Assembly (NCBI GenBank): GCA_934216145.1
Contig: CAKQBG010000026.1
Span: 1 to 25,940 of the forward strand
Length of the DNA stretch: 25,940 nt
Source of the DNA: an uncultured Anaeroplasma sp.
Lineage (GTDB): Bacteria; Bacillota_I; Bacilli_A; Acholeplasmatales; Anaeroplasmataceae
Direction of reading: 5' to 3'
How positions within the stretch are numbered: position 1 is the stretch's first letter; every line of letters starts with the position of its first letter. The notes under the pieces were generated by a model. The model saw only the letters and a list, made by a program, of their open reading frames with translations, was not told where the DNA came from and ran no database searches. Positions 1-7,691 of the stretch are shown one piece after another. Both the position numbers and the translations under genes were made by a program.

Positions 1-67
1 GTTTCTTTCCAGATTTTAAACTGGTTTGAAACCCCATTTTTGTTTATCGAGGACTGATTATTTCTTC

Positions 68-116
68 ACAGCCCCTTAGGACTGTTAGTATTTTATTAAC
101 AGTCTTTATTTTTTTG
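68..116 (+). terminator. Rho-independent terminator with an overlapping alternative hairpin
   Basis: GACTGTTA (80-87) pairs with TAACAGTC (97-104) and is followed by a T-rich run, so it terminates rightward transcription from a gene left of the window. An overlapping hairpin, ACAGCCC (68-74) with GGACTGT (79-85), shares bases with the first arm, so the two cannot form together. The T-run lies over the 3' end of the minus-strand budA gene; on the minus strand the hairpin lacks a following U-tract. Confidence 0.6.
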
Positions 117-819
117 ATGATCCTTCAACCTCTTTAGTCTTTTCCTTTAAATCTTGAGTTAAATCCCAGTTTTCAAAGCCATTTGTATGTGGAAGAATTA
201 CATTCCATGAATCAAGCTCATTTATTTTATAAGAAGCATTATTTGACTTAAGCTTTAAGATATGACCACCATGCTTATAATCCTTACTTAGAAAATGAAT
301 ATGCCATCCAGGTAGATTCATTCCTTGAACATAGTTAGGACAATATACTCCAATAACATAGCCATCCTCATTAAAGTCATATTCTCTTTGGTCTTTAGCA
401 ACCTTATATAATGGTTCATATGGTTTTTCTTGCTTATAGCATGAACGAATTCTAACATTAAAGCTACCTTCTATTTTAATCATATAGAAGAAGTTTTTGC
501 TTGGAAGTTGTTTTTCAAGCTCTAGCTTTAATTCATCAATATCATTAAATGAAATTGGATTTTCTTTTACAGATTCATCGAATTTAGCTACTGTACCAAA
601 TGGTACTTTATCTGTTGGGTTCATAATAGAAGTAGTACCATCAGCTCTAGAATTATAGGCAACGCCATCTAGAAATATAGCTTCTCCATCAAGACCCTCG
701 TAGGTACCTATTCCAATATCACCTTTATCTAATAATTCTTTGACTGTTATAACAGCATCATAATCTCCCATCATTAGACTATTTAATGTTCCTATTTGTG
801 TTAGTTGTTTATTTTTCAT
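106..819 (-). CDS. budA: alpha-acetolactate decarboxylase
   Basis: This 237-residue cytoplasmic enzyme decarboxylates (S)-2-acetolactate to (R)-acetoin, the second step of pyruvate overflow to acetoin/butanediol. Family landmarks seen: IGTLNSLMMGDYD at the N-terminus, GTYEGLDGE, a central segment with IRSCYKQEKPY, and the metal-binding region GWHIHFLS followed by HGGH (zinc-ligand histidines about 173, 175 and 186). Length is normal for the AlsD/BudA family. The frame is open upstream to 858, but ATG at 819 has an ideal SD (AGAGGT, 8 nt before it). It overlaps the 3' end of the KdgT-type permease gene by 11 nt, so the two are translationally coupled. No acetolactate synthase gene is in the window; the substrate must come from an enzyme encoded elsewhere. 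Also known as alsD. Confidence 0.93.
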   Translation of the reverse strand: MKNKQLTQIGTLNSLMMGDYDAVITVKELLDKGDIGIGTYEGLDGEAIFLDGVAYNSRADGTTSIMNPTDKVPFGTVAKFDESVKENPISFNDIDELKLELEKQLPSKNFFYMIKIEGSFNVRIRSCYKQEKPYEPLYKVAKDQREYDFNEDGYVIGVYCPNYVQGMNLPGWHIHFLSKDYKHGGHILKLKSNNASYKINELDSWNVILPHTNGFENWDLTQDLKEKTKEVEGSSKK

Positions 820-1969
820 TTTTATTACCTCTATTCTTTTTATAAACATAATTTTCATTATATAGATTTGTTATTAATTCGGGATGCGTAGTACCGAAAA
901 CTCTCTTTACATCATCTATTTTATCTAATTGGTGCTTTTTGAAATAAAAGCTCATAATAGATCTAGTGAAGAATGGTGATAGTATATTAGTAATTAATAG
1001 AACAAATGCTAATATAGAAACACTATTTGCGATAATACTTTCACCAGAAATACCACTAAATGCGTATGTAGCAAACATTGCTGGAATTGAAAGTGATACA
1101 CCGGCAAGTGAAGAACTACCTATTGAAGCATAACCAGGTCTTTTTAGAATAAAATGATCAACAATATAAGGTATAATCATAGTTATTGCCCAGAATATTA
1201 CAGTAAGTAATAATGATGCTAGTAAGACCTTTGGTTGAAAAGCATTAAATAAGTTAATTGTAGAACCAAATTCAAATCCTAAGAATGGTAATATAATTGT
1301 ATTTCCACCTTTAAATATTTCTCTAATCTTTGAATCTAGATTACCTAAAATAAAGCCTAGAATAAATGGAATAAGTAAAGAGAAGATTTGAACAATTTTA
1401 GTTAATGTGTCAGCGTTATGAGTATTACCAAATGAACTAATAAAAACAAATGGTAATAATGGCATAGATAGTATTAACATTACAGGGAATACAGCTCTAT
1501 CTGAATTATCTGCATATGGTGGTATAATTCCCATATATAATGCTGCATTTGCAGATGTTACAACACATGTGAATGTTATTGAATCAATTCCACAAAATCC
1601 TTCAGGACCACATATAATCCAAACTAATGCTGAAATTAGATAAGCAGGTAATAATCTTGCTAGTAATAGCCAGAATCCTCTTTTGAATACATCAACAAAA
1701 TCATGAGGCTTAATCATTGTTCCAGTACAAAATAGCATTAATCCAATTAATAACATTTGTCCGGTTTTACCGAATAAATCCTTCATTGGATTTCCTAAAA
1801 ACTCCCAAAGTGTTTGTCCTTGTCCAGTGATACCTGTTCCAAGACCAGCCTCAACTGTTATAGTGCATATTATAGCACTTATTACTAATGGTACGAACAT
1901 TGTACCAGCAGGAATTTTATTTAGAAAGGCCCAAATTCCTACATTAAATGGCTTTTTTTCTTTATTCAT
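809..1969 (-). CDS. KdgT-family permease (2-keto-3-deoxygluconate permease-like)
   Basis: An integral membrane transporter of 386 residues with about ten hydrophobic segments. It resembles the KdgT family of proton symporters, which import 2-keto-3-deoxygluconate: IPAGTMFVPL near the N-terminus, the central FILGFILGNLDSKIREIF, then ILPFLGFEFGSTINL, and late AGVSLSIPAMFA. It is longer than typical KdgT (about 330 residues), with extra sequence in the first loop. Three in-frame ATGs lie close together (1990, 1972, 1969); 1969 is best placed after AAAGGA. It is transcribed with budA and diverges from a PucR-type regulator. No KDG kinase or aldolase is nearby, so the true substrate could be another 2-keto acid; that is inference. 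The family call is firm, the substrate is not. Confidence 0.8.
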   Translation of the reverse strand: MNKEKKPFNVGIWAFLNKIPAGTMFVPLVISAIICTITVEAGLGTGITGQGQTLWEFLGNPMKDLFGKTGQMLLIGLMLFCTGTMIKPHDFVDVFKRGFWLLLARLLPAYLISALVWIICGPEGFCGIDSITFTCVVTSANAALYMGIIPPYADNSDRAVFPVMLILSMPLLPFVFISSFGNTHNADTLTKIVQIFSLLIPFILGFILGNLDSKIREIFKGGNTIILPFLGFEFGSTINLFNAFQPKVLLASLLLTVIFWAITMIIPYIVDHFILKRPGYASIGSSSLAGVSLSIPAMFATYAFSGISGESIIANSVSILAFVLLITNILSPFFTRSIMSFYFKKHQLDKIDDVKRVFGTTHPELITNLYNENYVYKKNRGNKNEK

Positions 1970-1995
1970 CATATCATTCCTTTCAAACACAAATA

Positions 1996-2023
1996 ATTAT
2001 ATTCTTTATTATGTTGAAATAAA
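1996..2023 (-). promoter_or_regulatory. Putative promoter for the kdgT-like/budA operon
   Basis: On the minus strand a consensus TATAAT (1996-2001) lies 16 nt from a weak -35 TTTATT (2018-2023). Transcription would start about 20 nt before the permease ATG. It overlaps the opposite-facing regulator promoter, so both could be controlled together. Confidence 0.45.
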
Positions 2024-2042
2024 TGTCCTTTGGATGTAAAAT
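2014..2042 (+). promoter_or_regulatory. Promoter of the PucR-type regulator
   Basis: TTGAAA (2014-2019), a 17-nt spacer, TAAAAT (2037-2042). The predicted start point near 2049 leaves a leader of about 33 nt that contains the palindrome at 2056-2070. Confidence 0.55.
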
Positions 2043-2055
2043 GAGCGTGTGAATT

Positions 2056-2070
2056 TGTGCTCTTAGCACA
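2056..2070. promoter_or_regulatory. Perfect palindrome, candidate operator
   Basis: TGTGCT-CTT-AGCACA is a perfect inverted repeat with 6-bp arms just after the predicted start point of the regulator gene and just before its SD. It could be an autoregulatory operator for the adjacent PucR-type protein, or an mRNA hairpin affecting ribosome access. The assignment is by position only. Confidence 0.45.
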
Positions 2071-2081
2071 GTGAGGTATAT

Positions 2082-3239
2082 ATGGATATAGAAATATTAA
2101 AAAAAGAAGAAGCTTGTTATAATTTATCAGAGCTATTAAATCTTTATTCTACTATAATTAAAAATCCTTTAGTTGTAATAAATCATAATTATGAGCTTGT
2201 ATATTTTACTCATTCAAATGATGTTGATAAGGTTTATGAGGAAGCAACAAAATCAGGTGTTTGGTCACTTGAATTAATAGCCCTAGCTAATCATACATTT
2301 AAGGATAATGAAAAATATGCAATTATTGATTCAATAAATAAAAATCAAAGACGTTTATTTTATAAAATTGAACATAATGGCCTATTAGGCTATTTAGTTT
2401 TATTAGAAACAAGTAATTCTTGTTTTAGTGATTTAGATTTTGAATTATTAGCTCATCTTGTTAATTCTATCGGTAAAATTTTATATTTAAGAAATGAAAA
2501 TGAAATAGGATTAAATGTTCAAAGCTTTTATTTAAATTTAATAAATAATAATTATAAAAATAAAACTATTATAGAGTCTAAAATAGAGGAATACAAAATA
2601 GATTTAAGCTGTAGTCTATTAATAATATCCTTAGATGACGCTTCATTTGAAAGAAATAACTATTTAAAGATAAAGCTTGAAGGACTATTAAAGGTAAAAG
2701 CTGTAATACCATATCATAATAATGTATTAATTTTTTTTAACGATTTATTGCCTTTAAAGGAAACAGGTGATATATTAGCTCATAATAAGCTTAGAGCCTT
2801 ATATGTAAAGAAAATAGAAGATTATAATAGCTTTTCAAGCTATTATAATGCTTTAGCTAATTTATTAAATTATTTAAAGAAAATAATGAATAATGTCCTA
2901 TTTTTTGAGGAATACTATAAAGTTTATTTACCTTTTTTTCAAGATACCTTTGATATTTCTCAAGTATTAAATTTTATTAATCCTATAATATTTAAAATAT
3001 ATAAAGATGATATTATTAATAATACAGAAAATATTAATACAATTTATCATTATTTATTAAATGATAAAAGCTTAGGAATAGCTTCAGCTAATTTATTTAT
3101 TCATAAGAATACAGTATCATATCGATTAATGAAGCTAAATGAACTATATAATATAAATTTTGATGATAATGAATTAAATAAAAATTATCTTTATTCAGTA
3201 TTTGTTATTAAGTATTATGATTATAAAAAGAAGCTATAA
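2082..3239 (+). CDS. PucR/CdaR-type transcriptional regulator
   Basis: A 385-residue protein whose last 65 residues match the PucR C-terminal helix-turn-helix: HYLLNDKSLGIASANLFIHK, then NTVSYRLMKLNEL and a closing hydrophobic helix. The N-terminal part (about 20-150) looks like a GAF/PAS-type sensor region, with a conventional middle linker domain; no ligand-binding residues can be named. PucR/CdaR proteins usually activate catabolic or transport genes in response to a small metabolite. It diverges from the permease/budA pair with 112 nt between start codons, so that operon is its most likely target (inference). ATG at 2082 follows the SD GTGAGG. The gene is rich in Asn, Lys and Ile codons like its neighbours. 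Confidence 0.72.
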   Translation: MDIEILKKEEACYNLSELLNLYSTIIKNPLVVINHNYELVYFTHSNDVDKVYEEATKSGVWSLELIALANHTFKDNEKYAIIDSINKNQRRLFYKIEHNGLLGYLVLLETSNSCFSDLDFELLAHLVNSIGKILYLRNENEIGLNVQSFYLNLINNNYKNKTIIESKIEEYKIDLSCSLLIISLDDASFERNNYLKIKLEGLLKVKAVIPYHNNVLIFFNDLLPLKETGDILAHNKLRALYVKKIEDYNSFSSYYNALANLLNYLKKIMNNVLFFEEYYKVYLPFFQDTFDISQVLNFINPIIFKIYKDDIINNTENINTIYHYLLNDKSLGIASANLFIHKNTVSYRLMKLNELYNINFDDNELNKNYLYSVFVIKYYDYKKKL

Positions 3240-3381
3240 GTTTTTATAATTATCATTTATGTTATTTAAAATAGTTATTGATGTATAATTTTAATATATT
3301 TTTACAAATTTATTAAAATGTCTTTCATTTTTTCTTCATTTGTTTTACAATATAGATAAACTAGATAAAGGAGATAATGAA

Positions 3382-3606
3382 ATGCAAAAGTGGTTTAATA
3401 GTCAATCAAGACTAGTTCAAATTCTATTATTACTTATTCCATTTGTTAACTGGGTAGTAGAAATAGTTGTTAGATGGGACAAAGCTCTTAAGACAAAGGA
3501 TGGACTAGATTTAGTAATTGCTGTAGTTGTTACTATCTTTGGTGTACCATTCGGTTGGATTGATCTTGTTTGGGTTTTATTATTCAATCATCTAATCTTA
3601 GCTTAA
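3382..3606 (+). CDS. Small two-helix membrane protein, function unknown
   Basis: A 74-residue protein, not assigned to a named family. It has two strongly hydrophobic stretches (about 10-30 and 41-68) joined by the charged loop RWDKALKTKDG, so a membrane hairpin is likely. The open frame extends back to 3340, but ATG at 3382 has a strong SD (AAGGAG, 8 nt before it) and gives the amphipathic start MQKWFNSQSR. Many aromatic residues sit at the membrane edges (WF, NWVVE, RWD, GWIDLVW). The gene stands alone, with a terminator 8 nt after its stop codon. Its good SD, compact unit and clean hydrophobic pattern make it a real gene. Confidence 0.75.
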   Translation: MQKWFNSQSRLVQILLLLIPFVNWVVEIVVRWDKALKTKDGLDLVIAVVVTIFGVPFGWIDLVWVLLFNHLILA

Positions 3607-3614
3607 TGAAAAAG

Positions 3615-3639
3615 GAAGGCTTAGGGCCTTCTTTTTTTT
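3615..3639 (+). terminator. Rho-independent terminator
   Basis: GAAGGC (3615-3620), loop TTAGG, GCCTTC (3626-3631), then eight T. It ends the small membrane protein unit. Confidence 0.88.
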
Positions 3640-3673
3640 ATGAAAAAATATATTATAATTTCTATTTTTATAC

Positions 3674-3702
3674 TTGTAAGCCCTTAGATAAAAGTATATA
3701 AT
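3674..3702 (+). promoter_or_regulatory. SigA-type promoter for the HD-GYP gene
   Basis: TTGTAA (3674-3679), exactly 17 nt, TATAAT (3697-3702). The predicted start point is about 20 nt before the GTG start codon. Confidence 0.7.
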
Positions 3703-3726
3703 TTTCTTTAAAGGGTGGGGATTTTA

Positions 3727-5025
3727 GTGGAGAATTATTATTTTAATGGTAGTACTATTTTTAAATATTTACGTAAAGTATTAAATGAAATAAATAATGT
3801 TTATATTGATAGTGGCATTAGAGCTGCTTTTATTATGAAGCGGTATTGTGAATTCTACAAGATTGATCCTAAAAAGGGAGCAAGACTTGCTTTAGTTACT
3901 CTTTTAAAGGATATTGGTTCCTTTTATCAGGATGAATCTATTCCTAAGGATAATTTAGCATATAGAGCTGTTTCAAGTTATACATTCTTAAAAAACTGCT
4001 CTCCACTTAGAGACGATTGTAAGCCTTTACTATTCTATAAGGCAAGATTTATTAATGGTACTGATAATGAGGATTATTATTATGGATTATTAATTACATT
4101 AGTAAATCAGGTAGTAATGTATGATTATCAGGAATATTGTCAAACTGAAATTGAGGATTTGTTAAAGCATGATGCTTCTAATACATTGCATCCACAACAA
4201 ATTAGAAGAATGATTAAGCTTTTAAAAGCTCAGCCTGACATTTTAGAAAAGCTTAATGCCAAGGGTAGTAATTTATTTGCTTATGAAGTTTCAAGCTATA
4301 TTGTTAAATTTGGAGATTTTTCTAATGAAGATTTATTAGGATTTATTGATACTACTAATTTTTCATTTGAATTCCATAATCATGAGACTTTAGCTCATAC
4401 TGTAACTACTGCCAGTATTGCTTATGATTTAGCTGTATTATCTAGATTAGCAGAAAGTCAAATTTATGAGATATATCTTGCAGCCTTATTGCATGATATT
4501 GGTAAGATTAGAATTCCTAAATCTATATTATGTTATCCTGGTAGATTAAGTGATGAGGATTTTAAGATAATGAGAAAGCATGTTGAATATACTAGAGAAA
4601 TATTAGAAAGCTGTTTTTCTTATAAAATTGTTGAAATTGCTTCTAATCATCATGAAAAGCTTGATGGTAGTGGTTATCCAAGAGGCTTAAGAGAAATTGA
4701 TTTATCAATTGGCGATAAGATTATTGCGATAAGCGATGTTGCGAGTGCGTTATATTGTAGAAGAAGCTATAAGGAAAGCTATGATTCAGAAAGTATTTTT
4801 GAAATTCTTGAAGAAAACGCTAGTAAGGGAAAACTTGATAAGCGTATTGTTAATCATTTTATAGATAATTATGAAAGAATAATGACTAATGCTAAGGAAA
4901 AGGAAAAGATAGTTTTAGCTGAATATAATGATATGAAGAATGAATATGCTGAATTAATTCATTCTGAAGCATTATTAGAGCTATTTAATAATCCTAATGC
5001 TAAATGCGATATATTTGATGAATAA
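3727..5025 (+). CDS. HD-GYP domain protein with a degenerate N-terminal HD module
   Basis: This 432-residue cytoplasmic protein probably hydrolyses cyclic di-GMP. The C-terminal half (about 215-400) is a full HD-GYP domain: an early metal histidine in LAHTVTTASIAYDLA, the HD pair in AALLHDIGK (256-257), a later KHVEYT histidine, HHEKLDGSGYP (318-328) carrying the HHE and GYP signatures, and a DKIIAISDV segment. Residues about 30-135 look like a decayed HD module: LALVTLLKDIGSFYQDE parallels the HDIGK region but has Lys for His, and no HHE motif follows. There is no receiver, PAS or membrane domain. The frame opens at GTG 3715, but GTG at 3727 fits the SD GGGTGGGG. It forms a single-gene unit with its own promoter and terminator. 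No GGDEF protein is nearby. Confidence 0.85.
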   Translation: MENYYFNGSTIFKYLRKVLNEINNVYIDSGIRAAFIMKRYCEFYKIDPKKGARLALVTLLKDIGSFYQDESIPKDNLAYRAVSSYTFLKNCSPLRDDCKPLLFYKARFINGTDNEDYYYGLLITLVNQVVMYDYQEYCQTEIEDLLKHDASNTLHPQQIRRMIKLLKAQPDILEKLNAKGSNLFAYEVSSYIVKFGDFSNEDLLGFIDTTNFSFEFHNHETLAHTVTTASIAYDLAVLSRLAESQIYEIYLAALLHDIGKIRIPKSILCYPGRLSDEDFKIMRKHVEYTREILESCFSYKIVEIASNHHEKLDGSGYPRGLREIDLSIGDKIIAISDVASALYCRRSYKESYDSESIFEILEENASKGKLDKRIVNHFIDNYERIMTNAKEKEKIVLAEYNDMKNEYAELIHSEALLELFNNPNAKCDIFDE

Positions 5026-5032
5026 TAAACGA

Positions 5033-5066
5033 GGAGTATAGGCTAAAAACTTATACTCCCCTTTTT
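5033..5066 (+). terminator. Rho-independent terminator
   Basis: GGAGTATA (5033-5040) pairs with TATACTCC (5052-5059) across an 11-nt loop, followed by CC and five T. It lies 8 nt after the HD-GYP stop codon. The remaining AT-rich sequence up to the purA promoter shows nothing else I can name. Confidence 0.85.
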
Positions 5067-5242
5067 GTTAGTCGTTTTGCTTATTAACTTTGTATTCTTC
5101 TTTTCCTAAGCTATACCTATGTTCTATAGTGGAGTTATTTTTAAAAAAACAAAAAAAATACTAGATTTATTTACAAATATAATAATTTAAGAAAGATATT
5201 TTACTTTAAAACAACAATTATTTGTTATGTTTCTTAAATTAA

Positions 5243-5271
5243 TTGCAATTTTTTTTATATTTTAGTATAAT
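5243..5271 (+). promoter_or_regulatory. purA promoter
   Basis: TTGCAA (5243-5248), 17-nt spacer, consensus TATAAT (5266-5271). The leader is about 33 nt, too short for a purine riboswitch, and none is visible upstream. Confidence 0.8.
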
Positions 5272-5310
5272 AACATAGGTCTTAAAATATATAGATTATG
5301 GAGATAAGGT

Positions 5311-6594
5311 ATGAGTACATTAGTTGTTGTTGGCTCTCAATGGGGAGACGAAGGTAAAGGAAAGATTACAGATTATTTAGCACAAGAGGCTGATGTTGTT
5401 GTTAGAAGCCAAGGCGGAAATAATGCTGGACATACTATCAATTTTGATGGTGAAAAATTTGCATTAAGAAGTATTCCATCTGGAATCTTTAATCCTAAAA
5501 TTAAAAATGTAATGGCAAATGGAATGGTTATTAATCCAAAACAAATGCTAGAAGAGCTTAGAGGCTTAGAGGCTCGTGGAATAACAGATTACCAATTGTT
5601 TGTTTCTAATAGAGCTCATGTTGTTTTACCATATCATGAGGCTTTAGATGGAGCTTATGAGAACCTCAAGGGCGATAAGAAGATAGGTACTACTAAACGT
5701 GGTATTGGTCCTTGTTATGCAGATAAGGTTAATAGAATTGGTATTAGAATTGCTGATTTAATTAATCCTGAAATCTTTAAAGAAAAGCTTAAAGATGTAC
5801 TTGTAATTAAAAATAAAGAATTAGAAATGCTTGGTGAAAAGCCATTTAAGCTTGAGGATATTTATGATGAATATGTAGGCTATGGACAAGAAATCAAGAA
5901 GTTTGTATGTGATACCTCTTTATTATTAGAAGAAGAAATTGAAAAGAATTCAAAAATATTATTTGAAGGTGCACAGGGTGTTATGTTATGTGTTGATCAT
6001 GGAACATATCCATATGTTACATCATCATCACCTACAGGTGCTTCAGTTCCACTAAATAGTGGTATAGCTCCTAGAAACATTCAAAATGTATTAGGTATTT
6101 GTAAGGCTTATACTACACGTGTTGGTGAAGGTCCATTCCCAACTGAAATTGATGGTGAATTGGCTCATTATATTCGTGAGCGTGGTCATGAATATGGTAC
6201 AGTAACAAAGCGTCCAAGACGTGTTGGTTATTTAGATTGTGTTGCTTTAAATTATGCAAGAAGAGTTTCTGGTATTAATTATTTATCATTAATGTTATTT
6301 GATGTATTAAGTGGTTTAAAGGAATTAAAGATTTGTTATGCTTATGAATTAGATGGACAAGTTATTAATACTATTCCTGCTACATTAGCTGAGCTTGAAA
6401 GATGTAAACCTTTATATGTTACATTACCAGGATTCGATGAGGATATTACTCATGTAACAAGCTTTGATGAATTACCAGAAAATGCTAAGAATTATATTCG
6501 TAAGATTGAGGAATTAACTAAGACTGAGGTAGTACTTTTCTCAGTTGGACCTGATCGTAAGCAAACTATTCGTTTAAAGGAATTCTTTAACTAG
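5311..6594 (+). CDS. purA: adenylosuccinate synthetase
   Basis: A 427-residue cytoplasmic enzyme joining IMP and aspartate with GTP to give adenylosuccinate, the first committed step from IMP to AMP. The start is diagnostic: QWGDEGKGK (10-18) is the GTP P-loop with catalytic Asp13, and GGNNAGHTI supplies His41. Later signatures are GTTKRGIGPCYADK, FEGAQGVMLCVDHGTYPYVT, TRVGEGPFPTE, TVTKRPRRVGYLD and, at the end, SVGPDRKQTI. Length and order match the bacterial family, so it is full length. ATG at 5311 follows GGAGATAAGGT. Its stop codon (TAG) overlaps the GTG start of the DUF523 gene by one base, so the two are probably cotranscribed. No other purine gene is in the window. Confidence 0.98.
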   Translation: MSTLVVVGSQWGDEGKGKITDYLAQEADVVVRSQGGNNAGHTINFDGEKFALRSIPSGIFNPKIKNVMANGMVINPKQMLEELRGLEARGITDYQLFVSNRAHVVLPYHEALDGAYENLKGDKKIGTTKRGIGPCYADKVNRIGIRIADLINPEIFKEKLKDVLVIKNKELEMLGEKPFKLEDIYDEYVGYGQEIKKFVCDTSLLLEEEIEKNSKILFEGAQGVMLCVDHGTYPYVTSSSPTGASVPLNSGIAPRNIQNVLGICKAYTTRVGEGPFPTEIDGELAHYIRERGHEYGTVTKRPRRVGYLDCVALNYARRVSGINYLSLMLFDVLSGLKELKICYAYELDGQVINTIPATLAELERCKPLYVTLPGFDEDITHVTSFDELPENAKNYIRKIEELTKTEVVLFSVGPDRKQTIRLKEFFN

Positions 6595-7031
6595 TGGAGA
6601 ATCTATTAGTTTCAGGCTGCCTATTAGGTAAAAATACTAAATATAATGGTAAAAATAATTATATTCCCTTAATTGAAAAAATTAAGGAGAAGTATAATAT
6701 TATTGTAATTTGCCCTGAGGTAATGGGAGGATTATCAATTCCTAGAGATCCTTCTGAAATTTCAGGAAATAAGGTTATAAATAATAAAATGAAGGATGTA
6801 ACATTTGAATATAATAAAGGAGCCAAAATAGCTTTGGAATTGGCTATAAAAAATAATTGTAAAAAAGCTTTATTAAAGGAAAAATCTCCATCCTGTGGAG
6901 TTAATTATATTTATGATGGTACTTTTAGCGGTAATATAATATGTGGCATGGGAATAACAACAAAATTATTAGTTTCTAATAATATAGATGTTTATTCCGA
7001 AAATGAAATTGATTTATTATTAAATGATTAA
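6594..7031 (+). CDS. DUF523 family protein
   Basis: A 145-residue protein of the DUF523 family, whose biochemical role is not established. Seen: the N-terminal LVSGCLLGKNTKYNG with the conserved Cys, CPEVMGGLSIPRDPSEI (Cys followed by the PR.P.E motif), and LLKEKSPSCGVNYIYDGTF. The conserved cysteines suggest metal or thiol chemistry, but this is inference. The GTG start at 6594 overlaps the purA stop codon (TAGTG) and is needed to keep the conserved VSGCLLG segment; the nearest SD-like sequence (AAAGGA) is rather far at about 12 nt, so translation probably depends on termination of purA. It ends in a terminator shared with the convergent methyltransferase gene. Confidence 0.87.
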   Translation: MENLLVSGCLLGKNTKYNGKNNYIPLIEKIKEKYNIIVICPEVMGGLSIPRDPSEISGNKVINNKMKDVTFEYNKGAKIALELAIKNNCKKALLKEKSPSCGVNYIYDGTFSGNIICGMGITTKLLVSNNIDVYSENEIDLLLND

Positions 7032-7055
7032 AGGGGCACAATTTAGTGCCCTTTT
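7031..7055. terminator. Bidirectional terminator between convergent genes
   Basis: GGGCAC (7034-7039) pairs with GTGCCC (7046-7051), extended by a G-U and A-T pairs, with T-runs on both strands. It starts at the DUF523 stop codon, and its other arm lies within the last codons (Lys-Gly-His-stop) of the opposite-strand methyltransferase gene. Confidence 0.8.
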
Positions 7056-7639
7056 ATCATGTATATTAATATTTTTTCATTTGGATCATTTTTAAATATA
7101 TCACTACAATCAATTTCATCTATTAATTCAATATTAGCTTGTTTATTTAAATAATTTATATATTTAATAGATGGATAATAAAAAAATAATAAAATATCTC
7201 TATTTACTCTATTATATGATTCATAAATTTGTTTTATTACATCACTTAAAACCTCTCCACAAAATGGATTAAAGAAATAACAAGAATTAACTGTATCAGG
7301 TAAAATATATTTACTAGCATCAGCATTTATAAAACTTATTTTATTTTTCGCTTTAAAGTTTAAAATATTATCTAAGGCTCTATTAAGTAATCTATCATTA
7401 AAATCTATTCCTATACTTTTACATCCTGTTTGGTGGGTCATATAAATACTTACTCTTCCCTTTCCACATCCATAATCTATTAGTGTGGATTTTTTTGTTA
7501 TATAACCAGTATTAGCTAATCTTTCAAGAATACAATAAGGAGTTGGTTCATAGGGGAATTTAACTAAATCACTATCTATATCATCTCTACCACAGGTTTT
7601 AATTTTTAATAATTTATCAAAATAATTATCATTTATCAT
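7043..7639 (-). CDS. Class I SAM-dependent methyltransferase, substrate unknown
   Basis: A 198-residue soluble protein with a Rossmann methyltransferase core. The SAM-binding motif I is STLIDYGCGKGRVSIYM (about 49-65), followed by GIDFNDRLLNRA (acidic residue that binds the SAM ribose), INADASKY, and FFNPF, which resembles the NPPF/DPPY loop of amino- or N-methyltransferases. The N-terminal segment YEPTPYCILERL may cap the substrate pocket. The frame begins at GTG 7648, but ATG at 7639 has an SD (GGTGA, 6 nt before it). It lies 52 nt downstream of rubrerythrin on the same strand and may be read from the same transcript. Nothing indicates the acceptor (protein, RNA or small molecule). Confidence 0.72.
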   Translation of the reverse strand: MINDNYFDKLLKIKTCGRDDIDSDLVKFPYEPTPYCILERLANTGYITKKSTLIDYGCGKGRVSIYMTHQTGCKSIGIDFNDRLLNRALDNILNFKAKNKISFINADASKYILPDTVNSCYFFNPFCGEVLSDVIKQIYESYNRVNRDILLFFYYPSIKYINYLNKQANIELIDEIDCSDIFKNDPNEKILIYMIKGH

Positions 7640-7691
7640 AAATATCACCAGCTGTGAATATATTATAAATGATTATTGATATTTAATCTAA

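Noticed and set aside
1827..2039. Rightward open frame of 70 codons opposite the permease gene
   Set aside because: It is antisense to the conserved KdgT-type gene, has no SD or family features, and runs into the divergent promoter region.
5067..5310. Purine riboswitch before purA
   Set aside because: The promoter at 5243-5271 leaves a leader of only about 33 nt, and no aptamer-like paired structure was seen upstream.
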